DNA from: Variovorax sp. KK3
GTDB lineage: Bacteria > Pseudomonadota > Gammaproteobacteria > Burkholderiales > Burkholderiaceae_C
DNA length: 64,000 nucleotides
Assembly: GCF_001984055.1 (NCBI RefSeq)
Contig: NZ_LYVO01000030.1
Location: forward strand, 1 to 64,000
Reading direction: 5' to 3'
Shown here: piece by piece, positions 7,708 to 17,558 of the stretch
Layout of the letters: every line of letters starts with the position of its first letter
How positions within the stretch are numbered: position 1 is the first letter of the stretch
Translations under genes and position numbers: made by a program
Notes under the pieces: generated by a model
Seen by the model: only the letters and a program-made list of their open reading frames with translations
What the model was told of the DNA's origin: nothing
Database searches by the model: none

Positions 7708-8142
7708 ATGTTCAATCCCACTCAAGAAGAGGTGCGCCGCTTCTTCTGCGACGTCTACGCCAAGAGCCGCAGTGGCGCGCCGATGGAGGCGCTGGAGATC
7801 ATCGCCAGCCGCTGGATCGACGAGCACCCCGAATACCATGCCGAACTGGCCGATGCCGATGCCGCGGTGGCGCGTGTGTACGACGGCAAGGACGGGCGCG
7901 AGAACCCGTTCCTGCATCTGTCGATGCACCTGTCGGTGAGCGAACAATGCTCCATCGACCAGCCGCGCGGTATCCGCCAGGCGGTCGAGCTGCTGGCGGC
8001 GCGCCGCGATTCACTGCTCGATGCGCACCACGAGGCGATGGAATGCCTGGGGCAGATGATGTGGGAAAGCCAGCGCGCGGGGCGCCCGCCCGATGGCGAT
8101 GCCTACGTGGCCTGCGTTCAGCGGCGCGCCACGCGGGACTGA
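7708..8142 (+). CDS. DUF1841 family protein
   Basis: 144 aa, beginning MFNPTQEEVRRFF, with the family pattern WIDEHPEYHAEL around residue 33-44 and HLSMHLSVSEQ near the middle. DUF1841 proteins are small cytoplasmic proteins common in Beta- and Gammaproteobacteria with no established function. The start follows 64 bp after the divergent LysR start. Its last 25 bp overlap the 3' end of the convergent PcaQ-like gene. Confidence 0.85.
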   Translation: MFNPTQEEVRRFFCDVYAKSRSGAPMEALEIIASRWIDEHPEYHAELADADAAVARVYDGKDGRENPFLHLSMHLSVSEQCSIDQPRGIRQAVELLAARRDSLLDAHHEAMECLGQMMWESQRAGRPPDGDAYVACVQRRATRD

Positions 8143-9089
8143 TCGGCGCCGCGACCGACGCTGTTGTCGCGCAGCAGGCTGATCAGGGCTTGGCGCGCGG
8201 GCGACGGCTCGGCATCGCTGCGCAGGAGCAGTCCCACCGGCTCCTCCGTGCCGGTGGTGTCGACCGCGAGCCGGGTCAGCAGGCCGCTCGCCAGGTCGTC
8301 GTGTGCCGCGCCGATAGGGGTGAACCACACCGCATCCGAACGCACGACGAGCGCGCGGGCCACCGACAGGTCGAGGGTCTGCGTCGTGTGGGCCGGCAGG
8401 CGCAGGCCCAGTCCCGACAGAAAGCTCTCGGTGTGGTGGCGCGGGATCGTGCCCTCGCCGTAGACCACCATGGGGTGGCGAAGCACGTCCTGCACCGAGG
8501 GCGCCGCCTTCGACAGCGCATGGCCGGCCCGCGCGACCAGCGCCAGCGGTTCGGTGTAGAGCAGCTCGAAGGTGAGGCCGGCCATCAGCTGCGGATCGCT
8601 CATGCGGCCGGCGACCAGGTCGAGCTCGCCGGCACGCAGGGCATCGAGCAGGAACGCGTTGGCGCCTGTGTGGACCTGCACCTGCAACTCGGGCAGGCGT
8701 TCGCGCAGGGCGGCCAGGGCCGGCGGCAGCAGCGAGGGCGCCACGCTGGGCAGCGCGCCGATGCGCAGGCGCTGCAGCCGCGCGCCCGATGCCGGCATCA
8801 GGTCTTCGGCGCCTGCGTCCAGCGCTTCGAGCACGCGGAGCGCGTGCGCCAGCAGCTGTTCGCCCGCCACGGTGAAGCCCTGGATGCCGCGGCGGCCCGC
8901 ACTGCCGCGATCCACCAGCCGCGCCCCGGCGAGCGTTTCGAGTTCGGCCAGGGTCTTGGACACGGCCGGCTGGCTCAGTGCCAGGCGCTCGGCCGCCCGG
9001 GCCAGGTGGCGCTCCTGCGCCACGGCCACCAGGCATCGCAGGTGCCGCAGCTGCACGCCTCGCAGAAAGGCTTCGGATCTGGCGGCCAC
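8118..9089 (-). CDS. pcaQ: LysR-family regulator of the PcaQ type
   Basis: 323 aa from GTG 9089 (GGGGAG six bases upstream; a TTG at 9104 is the alternative). The N-terminal helix-turn-helix reads HLARAAERLALSQPAVSKTLAELETLAG, as in PcaQ/GbpR regulators. It is divergent from pcaH, with 113 bp between the start codons, which is the usual arrangement for the activator of protocatechuate 3,4-dioxygenase genes; PcaQ responds to protocatechuate-pathway intermediates. I could not find a convincing copy of the rhizobial PcaQ box in the gap, only the weak ATAAGC-N3-GGTAAT. The 3' end overlaps DUF1841. Confidence 0.75.
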   Translation of the reverse strand: MAARSEAFLRGVQLRHLRCLVAVAQERHLARAAERLALSQPAVSKTLAELETLAGARLVDRGSAGRRGIQGFTVAGEQLLAHALRVLEALDAGAEDLMPASGARLQRLRIGALPSVAPSLLPPALAALRERLPELQVQVHTGANAFLLDALRAGELDLVAGRMSDPQLMAGLTFELLYTEPLALVARAGHALSKAAPSVQDVLRHPMVVYGEGTIPRHHTESFLSGLGLRLPAHTTQTLDLSVARALVVRSDAVWFTPIGAAHDDLASGLLTRLAVDTTGTEEPVGLLLRSDAEPSPARQALISLLRDNSVGRGADQSRVARR

Positions 9090-9202
9090 GTGAACTCCCC
9101 TCAATTACCGCTGCTTATGAAAAAACACAAAAACGTCAATTTACATCAGCAATGCGCATGAATACAGTTCGAGGCATCCCCTACGAACACGGAGACAAGT
9201 TC

Positions 9203-9934
9203 ATGAGCTCTTCCACCTCGCCGACGGGCGCCCTGCCCACGCTGACGCCGCGCGACTGGCCCAGCCATCCCTCGTACATCTACCCGGGTTACAGGTCGAC
9301 CGCCAAGCGCGGGCCGACGCAGGCGCTGATTCCGCTGAAGGCGTCGCTGGGCGAGATCCGCCAGCCGGTGTACGGCCACAGCAGCATCGGCGAGCTGGAC
9401 CACGACCTGACCCGCAACGCGCGCCGCAATGGCGAGCCGCTGGGCGAACGCATGATCCTCACCGGGCAGGTGCTCGACGATCGCCGCCGCCCGGTGCGCA
9501 ACACGCTGGTCGAGCTGTGGCAGGCCAACGCCTGCGGCCGCTACGTGCACAAGGTCGACCAGCACGACGCGCCGCTGGACCCCAACTTCCTCGGCGCCGG
9601 CCGCTGCATGACCGACGACGAGGGCCGCTACCGCTTCCTCACGATCAAGCCGGGCGCCTACCCATGGGGCAACCATCCGAACGCGTGGCGCCCGCAGCAC
9701 ATCCACCTGTCGCTGTTCGGCGAGCACTTCGCCAGCCGGCTGGTGACGCAGATGTACTTTCCGGGCGACCCGCTGCATCAGTACGACCCGATGTTCACCG
9801 GCACGCCGGAGCACGTGCGCAACCGGCTGATCGCCGACTTCAGCCTCGACGTGACGGAAGAGAACTACGCGCTGGGCTACGTGTTCGACATCGTGCTGCG
9901 CGGCGCGGACGAAACGCCCTTCGAAAACCGCTGA
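9203..9934 (+). CDS. pcaH: Protocatechuate 3,4-dioxygenase beta subunit
   Basis: 243 aa. Intradiol dioxygenase that, with PcaG, opens protocatechuate to 3-carboxy-cis,cis-muconate. The non-haem Fe(III) ligands are visible with correct spacing: Y114 (GRYVHK), Y153 (GAYPWG), H166 and H168 (WRPQHIHLS), matching Y408, Y447, H460 and H462 of the Pseudomonas enzyme. ATG 9203 has GGAGA eight bases upstream; an earlier in-frame ATG at 9158 has no ribosome site. pcaG follows after 173 bp containing an interspersed repeat, whereas the two genes usually almost touch. Confidence 0.95.
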   Translation: MSSSTSPTGALPTLTPRDWPSHPSYIYPGYRSTAKRGPTQALIPLKASLGEIRQPVYGHSSIGELDHDLTRNARRNGEPLGERMILTGQVLDDRRRPVRNTLVELWQANACGRYVHKVDQHDAPLDPNFLGAGRCMTDDEGRYRFLTIKPGAYPWGNHPNAWRPQHIHLSLFGEHFASRLVTQMYFPGDPLHQYDPMFTGTPEHVRNRLIADFSLDVTEENYALGYVFDIVLRGADETPFENR

Positions 9935-9942
9935 ACCAAGTT

Positions 9943-10031
9943 CTCCCCCAGGCTCCCCCACTTCGTGTGGTCCGCCAACCCCCTCGCCGGGGGCGACACC
10001 AGCGGCCCGGCAAAGCCGGTTCCGCGGTGTC
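9943..10031. repeat. Interspersed hairpin-rich repeat, copy 2, inverted
   Basis: The reverse complement reads through the same sequence as 5336-5425 (CCGCGGAACCGGCTTTGCCGG, then GCCGCTGGTGT, GAGGGGGTTGGCGGA, CACGAAGT, GCCTGGGGGAG), with only scattered differences. It fills most of the pcaH-pcaG gap. The hairpins CCGGC-TTT-GCCGG and CCCCC-GGCGA-GGGGG are kept, which suggests selection for structure or recent spread. Confidence 0.8.
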
Positions 10032-10107
10032 CCCCGCCTGGCACGCATGGCGGCTGGCATTGCAGTTCTGAAGCGCACGGCAGCGCAACGCAAAAGGAAA
10101 TGAAATC

Positions 10108-10713
10108 ATGATGAGCGCACTCGAAACCAACTTCGGCCAGACCCCTTCGCAAACGGTCGGCCCCTACTTCGCCTACGGCCTGACGGCCACCCAGTACGGC
10201 TATGACTTCGACCAACCCTTCGACGCAGTGGTGGCGCTGGACGACGCACGCGGCGAGCGCATCCGTATCGAAGGCCGCGTGATCGACGGCGACGGCAAGC
10301 CGATCAACGACGCGCTGGTCGAGATCAGCCAGCCCGACGGCACAGGCGCCTATCCCCGATCGGTGGAAGACGCGCAGGCCATCGGCTTCCGCGCCTTCGG
10401 ACGCGCAGGCACCGGCACCGATGCGCAGAACCGCTTCGTGTTCCACACGGTCAAGCCCGGCGCCGAGTCTGCCGGCGAGGCACCGCACGTCAACGTGATC
10501 GTGCTGATGCGCGGCATGCTGCTGCACGCCTTCACCCGGCTCTACTTCAGCGACGAGGCCAAGGCGAACGCGGACGACAAGGTGCTGGCCAGCGTGCCGG
10601 CCGCGCGGCGGCAGACGCTGATCGCGGAGCGCATCGAGACGGGTGGGCAGGTGACTTACCGCTTCGACATCCACATGCAGGGCCCGAACGAGACGGTGTT
10701 CTTCGACGTCTGA
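10108..10713 (+). CDS. pcaG: Protocatechuate 3,4-dioxygenase alpha subunit
   Basis: 201 aa, the normal length. The alpha subunit resembles PcaH but lacks iron ligands; it completes the (alpha-beta-Fe) protomer. Family features are QTPSQTVGPYFAYGL at residues 10-25, the IEGRVIDGDGKPINDALVEI strand pair and the C-terminal YRFDIHMQGPNETVFFDV. AAGGA lies before ATG 10108 (a second ATG follows at once). It is followed by a strong terminator shared with the convergent cytochrome gene. The rest of the pca pathway is not in this window. Confidence 0.93.
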   Translation: MMSALETNFGQTPSQTVGPYFAYGLTATQYGYDFDQPFDAVVALDDARGERIRIEGRVIDGDGKPINDALVEISQPDGTGAYPRSVEDAQAIGFRAFGRAGTGTDAQNRFVFHTVKPGAESAGEAPHVNVIVLMRGMLLHAFTRLYFSDEAKANADDKVLASVPAARRQTLIAERIETGGQVTYRFDIHMQGPNETVFFDV

Positions 10714-10744
10714 GGCACGGCGCTCGCACGACGCGACCCCAATG

Positions 10745-10777
10745 AAAAAAGCCCGCTGCGGTCGCAGCGGGCTTTTT
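10745..10777. terminator. Bidirectional Rho-independent terminator
   Basis: Ten-base-pair perfect stem GCCCGCTGCG / CGCAGCGGGC (10751-10760 and 10763-10772) with a 2-nt loop, preceded by AAAAAA and followed by TTTTT. It lies between the convergent ends of pcaG and the cytochrome c4 gene and can serve both. Confidence 0.9.
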
Positions 10778-10794
10778 CGTTGGGGAAACCGTTC

Positions 10795-11478
10795 TTACTT
10801 GGCGTGGTGGATGCGCGATTCCGGCACCGTCTTGAGTTCACCGGGCAGCGAGCTGATGTAGCTGGCCAGATCCTTGAGCTCGGCATTGCTGAACTTCTTG
10901 GCCTGTCCGCTCATCACGCCGTTGGAGCGGCCGATGGTGAGGTTCTTCTCGACCTTGTACGACTTGAGGGCGACCAGCAGGTAGTCGGCGTGCTGGCCGG
11001 CCAGCTTGGGCACGGTGCCGTCGTTCGGCGTGTTGAAGTTGGCGCCATGGCACTTGGTGCAGGCGTTGTCCTTGTCGCGGGAGATCAGGGCCTGCACGCG
11101 CTCGCTGGGCTGGCGGGCGGCGGTGGCGGGGGGTGCATCGCCTTCCTGCACACCGAGCTGGCTGTAGTAGGCGGCGAGGTCGGCGATGTCCTGCTCGGTC
11201 AGCGAGTCGGCAATGGCTCGCATGGTGGGATGCTTGCGGTCGCCGCCCTTGTACGCCGAGAGGGCCGAGGTGATGTACGTGGCGCTCTGGCCCGCGATCA
11301 TCGGCACCTTGTGGACCTCGGGGAAGCTGGCCTGGTAGCCGATGATGCCGTGGCAACCCACGCACATCGCCACCTTCTTCGAGCCATTTTCGACACTGCC
11401 CGTGATCTTCTGGGCCTGGGCCGAGACCGTCACGCAAGCGACAGCGAGGGCAAACACCGTGGACAACAACTTGTTCAT
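10795..11478 (-). CDS. Dihaem cytochrome c4
   Basis: 227 aa with a Sec signal (MNKLLSTVFALAVACVTVSAQAQ) and two c-type haem sites, CVGCH near residue 39 and CTKCH near residue 141, each in a half of about 90-100 residues with conserved PxLAGQ motifs (VPMIAGQ and VPKLAGQ). This is the duplicated-domain layout of cytochrome c4, a soluble or membrane-attached periplasmic carrier to terminal oxidases. A TATAAT on the minus strand (11533-11528) lies about 50 bp before the start and is a possible -10 box. Confidence 0.9.
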   Translation of the reverse strand: MNKLLSTVFALAVACVTVSAQAQKITGSVENGSKKVAMCVGCHGIIGYQASFPEVHKVPMIAGQSATYITSALSAYKGGDRKHPTMRAIADSLTEQDIADLAAYYSQLGVQEGDAPPATAARQPSERVQALISRDKDNACTKCHGANFNTPNDGTVPKLAGQHADYLLVALKSYKVEKNLTIGRSNGVMSGQAKKFSNAELKDLASYISSLPGELKTVPESRIHHAK

Positions 11479-11638
11479 TTTGCGCGCACAATCTCGTGGA
11501 GAACTGGTTTCTTCAAGTCAACATTTGATTATATGCAGGGCCCTTGGCGGTCCCGGCCGCGAAGCACCAGGCATCGCGCAACGCAGATGATTGAAGTGTT
11601 GCGTCTTCACATCCACCCTTCTCTTCCACGCGCCATCC

Positions 11639-12477
<839 letters not shown>

Positions 12478-12481
<4 letters not shown>

Positions 12482-12720
12482 ACGAGGGCCGCCCCACCAC
12501 CCGACAGTTGCTGCTGCTGGGCGTGGCGCAGGCGGTGCTGTTCCTCGCGGGCGCGCTGCTCGGCCGCTGGCTCGGGCTGTTGTTCGGCCTCGATGCGTTC
12601 GGGCCCGGCTACGGCAACGGCACCATCGTCGGCATCCTGCTGATCGGCCTGGGCGGCGGCGCCGGCGCACAGCTCGCGCGGGTCTGGTTCACGCGCAAGT
12701 ACGGTTCACCGAGGAGTTGA
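12478..12720 (+). CDS. Small two-helix membrane protein
   Basis: 80 aa, translationally coupled to the MoxR ATPase by ATGA. Two hydrophobic segments (LLLLGVAQAVLFLAGALLG and IVGILLIGLGGGAGAQLA) are joined by a glycine-rich loop, with a basic C-terminus (FTRKYGSPRS) likely in the cytoplasm. I do not recognise the family. It is in an operon with MoxR, an acetyltransferase and a VWA protein, so it might anchor that system at the inner membrane; this is inference only. Confidence 0.6.
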
Positions 12721-12724
12721 GAAG

Positions 12725-13336
12725 ATGGCGTTCGTCGAGCCCGTCACGCTGAGGTCGCGCGGCATCGCGCTGGTGCCCCTGGGGCTGGATCACGAAGAAG
12801 GGCTGCGTGCCGCCGCGGCCGACGGCGAGTTGTGGAAGCTGCGCATCACCTCGGTGCCCGAGCCCCAGGACACTCGCGCCTACATCGAGACCGCTTTGGC
12901 AGGCCGCGAGGCCGGCCACCGCTTCGCCTTCGCCGTCACCGACGAGGCCAGCGGCACGGTGCTGGGCTCCACCAGCTTCCACGACATCCTGCCCGCGGTG
13001 AAGCGCGTGGAGATCGGCTACACGTGGTACGCCAGGCGCTGCCAGCGCACGCACGTCAACACCACCTGCAAGCTGCTCATGATGACGCACGCCTTCGACA
13101 CGCTGGGCTGCCACGTGGTGGGCTGGCGCACCGACAACTTCAACCACGCGTCGCAGCGCGCCATCGAGCGCCTGGGCGCGCGCAAGGACGGCGTGATCCG
13201 CGGCCACGCGATGCGCCGCGACGGCACCATCCGCGACACCGTGATGTACAGCCTGCGCTCGGGCGAGTGGCCCGAGGTGCGGGCGCAACTGCTCTACCTG
13301 CTCGACAAGCCGCGTCCCGCGCGCGGCGAGGAGTGA
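12725..13336 (+). CDS. GNAT-family N-acetyltransferase (RimJ/RimL-like)
   Basis: 203 aa. The order of elements fits the RimJ/RimL branch: N-terminal LRSRGIALVPLGLDHEEGL, central GSTSFHDILPAVKRVEIGYTW, and the acetyl-CoA region around NTTCKLLMMTHAFDTLGCHVVGWRT followed by NHASQRAIERLGARKDGV. GGAG lies before ATG 12725. It is embedded in the MoxR-VWA operon (4 bp after the membrane protein, 6 bp before the VWA gene), an unusual guest. Substrate unknown; protein N-termini or small amines are possible. Confidence 0.85.
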   Translation: MAFVEPVTLRSRGIALVPLGLDHEEGLRAAAADGELWKLRITSVPEPQDTRAYIETALAGREAGHRFAFAVTDEASGTVLGSTSFHDILPAVKRVEIGYTWYARRCQRTHVNTTCKLLMMTHAFDTLGCHVVGWRTDNFNHASQRAIERLGARKDGVIRGHAMRRDGTIRDTVMYSLRSGEWPEVRAQLLYLLDKPRPARGEE

Positions 13337-13342
13337 TTCGCC

Positions 13343-14530
13343 ATGCTGATCGACTTCTTCTACACGCTGCGCTCGGCCAAGCTGCCGGTGTCGGTCAAGG
13401 AATACCTGAGCCTGCTCGAAGCGCTGCAGGCCGACGTGGTGGGCCCGAACTCCGACGGCGCCTACGGCCTCGACGACTTCTACTACCTCTCGCGCACCGC
13501 GCTGGTGAAGGACGAGAAGCACTACGACAAGTTCGACCGCGCCTTCGCCGCCTACTTCAAGGGCGTAGAGCTGGTGACCGACTTCACCAAGGAAGTGCCG
13601 CTCGACTGGCTGCGCAAGACGCTCGAACGCGAGTTCACGGCCGAGGAGAAAGCCAAGATCGAGAAGATGGGCTGGGACGAGCTCATGGAAACGCTCAAGA
13701 AGCGCTTCGAGGAACAGAAGGAGCGCCACGAGGGCGGCAGCAAATGGATCGGCACGGGCGGCACCTCGCCCTTCGGCCACGGCGGCTACAACCCGCAGGG
13801 CATCCGCATCGGCGGCGCCGGCAAGAACAAGAGCGCCGTGAAGGTGTGGGACCAGCGTGCCTACAAGGACTACGACGACAGCCAGGAGCTGGGCACCCGC
13901 AACATCAAGATGGCGCTGCGCAAGCTGCGCAAGTTCGCGCGTGAAGGCCACGAGGACGAACTCGACCTCGACGAGACCATCCACAAGACCGCGGCCAATG
14001 CCGGCTACCTCGACATCAAGATGCGCCCGGAGCGCCACAACAACGTCAAGGTGCTGTTGCTGATGGACGTGGGCGGCACGATGGACGAGCACGTGCAGCG
14101 CGTCGAGGAACTGTTCTCGGCCGTGAAGACCGAGTTCAAGCACCTCGAGTTCTATTACTTCCACAACTGCGTCTACGACTTCATGTGGAAGAACAACCGG
14201 CGGCGCTTCTCCGAGAAGTTCGCCACGCTGGACATCATTCGCAAGTACAACAAGGACTACAAGCTGATCTTCGTGGGCGACGCGACCATGAGCCCCTACG
14301 AGATCCTGCAGCCCGGCGGCAGCGTCGAATACAACAACGAGGAAGCCGGCGCCGAATGGATCCAGCGCCTGACCCACGCCTTCCCGAAATTCGCCTGGAT
14401 CAACCCCGAACCCCAGGGCGTGTGGCAGTACCGGCAAAGCATCGCAGTGATGCAACAACTCGTATCGCACCGCATGTATCCGCTGACCCTCAAGGGGCTC
14501 GAGGAATCCATGCGTTTGCTCTCCAAATAG
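13343..14530 (+). CDS. CoxE-type VWA domain protein
   Basis: 395 aa. The N-terminal part (LIDFFYTLRSAKLPVSVKEYLSLLEAL) is the family head; a glycine-rich linker (GTGGTSPFGHGGYNPQG) precedes the VWA domain from about residue 230. The metal-ion-dependent adhesion motif is D242-V-G-G-T246 rather than the classical DxSxS, so its first serine is replaced by glycine. Proteins of this type are partners of MoxR ATPases, which are coded two genes upstream. It is the last gene of the operon; a 156-bp gap follows. Confidence 0.85.
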   Translation: MLIDFFYTLRSAKLPVSVKEYLSLLEALQADVVGPNSDGAYGLDDFYYLSRTALVKDEKHYDKFDRAFAAYFKGVELVTDFTKEVPLDWLRKTLEREFTAEEKAKIEKMGWDELMETLKKRFEEQKERHEGGSKWIGTGGTSPFGHGGYNPQGIRIGGAGKNKSAVKVWDQRAYKDYDDSQELGTRNIKMALRKLRKFAREGHEDELDLDETIHKTAANAGYLDIKMRPERHNNVKVLLLMDVGGTMDEHVQRVEELFSAVKTEFKHLEFYYFHNCVYDFMWKNNRRRFSEKFATLDIIRKYNKDYKLIFVGDATMSPYEILQPGGSVEYNNEEAGAEWIQRLTHAFPKFAWINPEPQGVWQYRQSIAVMQQLVSHRMYPLTLKGLEESMRLLSK

Positions 14531-14686
14531 CGCGTTCCAGACGGAAGGCATAGGCCATCTGGAAGCTGCCAAAGCGCAACATGTGCGAAAAAAGTTGTCA
14601 CAAGTCACAGACTGAGGGTTACATTTAACACCTAAGGATTCATTTAAGTCGCGTCGACGACGCGGATCCGCTGGAGGTGTTTGCTC

Positions 14687-15604
14687 ATGTCCGCCGTACT
14701 GTCCCTTCCGCTCGAAACACCGGTTCTCGAGCAGCCGCTACCGCCTTCGGAGCCGGCAACGCTCTTTCAGCTGCATGCTGATTTCGTAAGCATCCGGGGC
14801 GTGCGCCTGCCGCGCGCCGAGCTGGTCGACCGCTCACTCTTCACGCCCGAGCGTCGCGAGCAGTTGCGCGACCAGCTGATGGCCGGCGCGCCCTTCCCGC
14901 ACCTGGTGCTCGAGAACATCTTCAATCCGGCCCTGCTGGAGCTGGTGCTGGAAGAATTCGAAGCCCAGTCGGACAACTGGACGGACGTGAAGAGCCGTTA
15001 CGAATCGACCCGCCGCTCGGTGCTGGGGCCCACGCTCGGCCCGGCCACGCAGCTGTATTTCGACATCATCCATTCCGGCTGGTTCATCGACTGGCTGTCG
15101 TCGCTGACGGGCGTGCCCTACCTGCTGTCCGATCCCAAGCTCTTCGGCGGCGGCCTGCATGAAAGCCGCACCGGCGCCACTTTCGCGGTGCACCGCGACT
15201 TCAATCGCCACCGCCACCTGGGCCTGAAGAACGAGATGGTCTTCATCACCTACCTCAACAAGGGCTGGCACCCGGACTGGGGCTCGGGCCTGGAGCTCTG
15301 GGACAAGAAGCACAACCGCTGCGTGACCACCGTGCAGCCCGAGTTCGGCCGCACCATCCTGCTGCCGCACGGCCCGGTGAGCTACCACGGCCACACCAAG
15401 CCGCTGCAGGCGCCCGACGGCCGCCCGCGCCGCTCGGTGGCCGCCTACTACTACACCAGCCCGCTGGCCGGCAAGCAGCACGGCGACGAATCGGCCTCGG
15501 TCTTCATGAAGACGCACAAGGTCGATCGCGTCAAGGCCTTCGCCCGCATGATGACGCCGCCCGCCGTCTGGCTGCTGGCGCGCAAGGTCACCGGCCGCGC
15601 GTAA
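14687..15604 (+). CDS. 2-oxoglutarate/Fe(II)-dependent oxygenase, prolyl 4-hydroxylase-like
   Basis: 305 aa. The facial triad is visible: H169 and D171 in VHRDFN and a distal histidine in SYHGHTKPL (H234 or H236), followed about 13 residues later by an arginine (PRRS) suitable for binding the 2-oxoglutarate carboxylate. GGAGG lies nine bases before ATG 14687. Similar enzymes hydroxylate proline or other residues in proteins, or act in natural product and lipid or sugar modification. It stands alone between the VWA gene and tamA, and the substrate cannot be deduced. Confidence 0.8.
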   Translation: MSAVLSLPLETPVLEQPLPPSEPATLFQLHADFVSIRGVRLPRAELVDRSLFTPERREQLRDQLMAGAPFPHLVLENIFNPALLELVLEEFEAQSDNWTDVKSRYESTRRSVLGPTLGPATQLYFDIIHSGWFIDWLSSLTGVPYLLSDPKLFGGGLHESRTGATFAVHRDFNRHRHLGLKNEMVFITYLNKGWHPDWGSGLELWDKKHNRCVTTVQPEFGRTILLPHGPVSYHGHTKPLQAPDGRPRRSVAAYYYTSPLAGKQHGDESASVFMKTHKVDRVKAFARMMTPPAVWLLARKVTGRA

Positions 15605-15667
15605 CCCGCCCCGGCTGCGCGGCCCCCGCCTACGGGGCCGTGCCGAGCGTGCTGTCAGAATGACCGC

Positions 15668-17557
15668 ATGCTCAGGGTGCTCCGTTGGCTCTCGCCGGCT
15701 TGGATGCCGGCGTTTCTTTGTGCAGGCCTCCTTCTGTTGCAAGGTTGCAGCCTGCTGCCGAAGAGCGAGCCGACGCAACAAGAAGGCGCGCAGCCCGTGG
15801 CGGGCGAGCGGATGTCGGGGCAGCGCGATGCCTTCACGGTGGACGTGCGTGCGCCCGATTCGGTGCGCGAGTATCTGGAGCGCAACCTCGAGATCCAGCG
15901 CTACCGCCAGCTCGACGACCTGGGCGCAGCCGAGCTGTCGCGCCTCATGGTGGCGGCCGAATCGAACGCGCGTGAACTGCTAGGCACGCTCGGCTATTTC
16001 ACGCCCTCGCTCACGCTCGAACTACAGGAAACGCCGACCGCCAAGGCACCGCGAGAGGTCCGCATCACGGTCGAGCCCGGCGAGCCCACGCGCATCCGCG
16101 CCGTGGACATCGAGTTCAGCGGCCCCATCGCCAGCGACGCCGCGGCCGCGTCGCAGCGCGAGGCCATCCGGCGCGACTGGCCGCTGCGCACGGGCCAGGT
16201 TTTCACCCAGAACGGCTGGGACGGTGCCAAGTCGGCCGCGCTGCGCAGCCTGACGGCGCGGCGCTTTCCCACCGGCAGCGTGGCCTTCAGCCGCGCCGAC
16301 ATCGATGCCGACCGCGCCCAGGCCGGGCTCAGCGTGCGTTACGAGTCGGGCCCGGCCTACCGCTTCGGGCCGCTCGAAGTGCGCGGCAGCGAGCGCTACG
16401 AGGCCGACGGCGCGCGCCGCATCGCACGCCTGCCCACGGGCAGCGACTACGACCAGCAGAAGCTGCTCGACGCGCAGCAGCGCCTGGCGAGCAGCGGCTA
16501 TTACGACTCGGTGTTCCTCACGCTCGACACCGACGGCACCAACCCGCTGTGGGCGCCCGTCATCGCCCAGGTGCGCGAGGCGCCGCTGCAGAAGATCGTG
16601 CTCGGTGCCGGCTTCACCACCGACAGCGGCGCGCGTGTCTCGGTGGACCACATTCACAACAAGATGCCGCTGCTGGGCTGGCGAGCGGTGTCCAAGCTGT
16701 CGATCGACCGTGAAACGCAATCGCTCGGCACCGAGTGGAACGACATTCCCGACGACCGGGGCTGGCGCTGGTTCAGCTCCGGCCAGCTCAAGAGCGAGAC
16801 ATCCGGCAGCTACAAGGTCGACTCGGGGCGGCTGCGCGGCGGGCTGGGCAAATCGAGCGATCACATCGACTACAGCTACTTCCTGCAATACGACTACGCG
16901 CAGAACCGCGGCATCGACGCGCCGCCCTCGGCGTCGGCGATATCGGCCAACTGGGGCTGGACTGGGCGCTACTTCGACAACGCGGGCCAGCCCACGCGCG
17001 GCCATGGCCTGGCGTTGGAGGTCGGCGTCGGCTACACGCTGACGGGCGAGCGCCTGCCCTTCACGCGCCTGTACGGCCGCTGGCTCGGCATCGTGCCCCT
17101 GGGACGCACCGAAGAAGGCGACCAGGCGACCGAGGCACGCCGCGGACGCCTGCAGTTCCGTGCCGAAGCCGGTGCGGTCATCGCGAAGGACCGCGCCCAG
17201 ATCCCGTCCACCCTGATGTACCTGACCGGCGGCGACACCACCGTACGCGGCTACGGCTACCGCCAGATCGGCACCGAGCGCGCCGACGGCCAGATCATCG
17301 CCGGCCGCTACCTCACCGTGCTCAGCGCCGAGTACCAGCGGCCCTTCGTCTACCAGGGCAAGCCGACGGACTGGGAGAGCGTCGTGTTCGTCGATGCCGG
17401 CTCGGTGGCCGACCGGCCCGGCGACCTGAAGACCAAGGTCGGCGTGGGCGTGGGCGCGCGCTGGCGCAGCCCTGTCGGGCCGGTGCAGGCCGACGTGGCC
17501 TACGGGGTCGCCACCAAGAAATTCAGGCTGCACCTGCGGCTGGGCTTCACGTTCTAG
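15668..17557 (+). CDS. tamA: Translocation and assembly module outer-membrane protein TamA
   Basis: 629 aa, Omp85 family. The signal sequence (MLRVLRWLSPAWMPAFLCAG) ends in LLQG-C27, which looks like a lipobox. POTRA domains occupy roughly residues 45-270 (VDVRAPDSVREYLERNL; RFGPLEVRGSERYEADGARRI), followed by a beta barrel with the family motif VRGYGYR (near residue 530) and a terminal F in LRLGFTF. TamA and TamB form an envelope-spanning complex for autotransporter assembly or phospholipid movement. tamB begins 1 bp after this stop, so the pair is coupled. Confidence 0.92.
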   Translation: MLRVLRWLSPAWMPAFLCAGLLLLQGCSLLPKSEPTQQEGAQPVAGERMSGQRDAFTVDVRAPDSVREYLERNLEIQRYRQLDDLGAAELSRLMVAAESNARELLGTLGYFTPSLTLELQETPTAKAPREVRITVEPGEPTRIRAVDIEFSGPIASDAAAASQREAIRRDWPLRTGQVFTQNGWDGAKSAALRSLTARRFPTGSVAFSRADIDADRAQAGLSVRYESGPAYRFGPLEVRGSERYEADGARRIARLPTGSDYDQQKLLDAQQRLASSGYYDSVFLTLDTDGTNPLWAPVIAQVREAPLQKIVLGAGFTTDSGARVSVDHIHNKMPLLGWRAVSKLSIDRETQSLGTEWNDIPDDRGWRWFSSGQLKSETSGSYKVDSGRLRGGLGKSSDHIDYSYFLQYDYAQNRGIDAPPSASAISANWGWTGRYFDNAGQPTRGHGLALEVGVGYTLTGERLPFTRLYGRWLGIVPLGRTEEGDQATEARRGRLQFRAEAGAVIAKDRAQIPSTLMYLTGGDTTVRGYGYRQIGTERADGQIIAGRYLTVLSAEYQRPFVYQGKPTDWESVVFVDAGSVADRPGDLKTKVGVGVGARWRSPVGPVQADVAYGVATKKFRLHLRLGFTF

Positions 17558-17558
17558 G

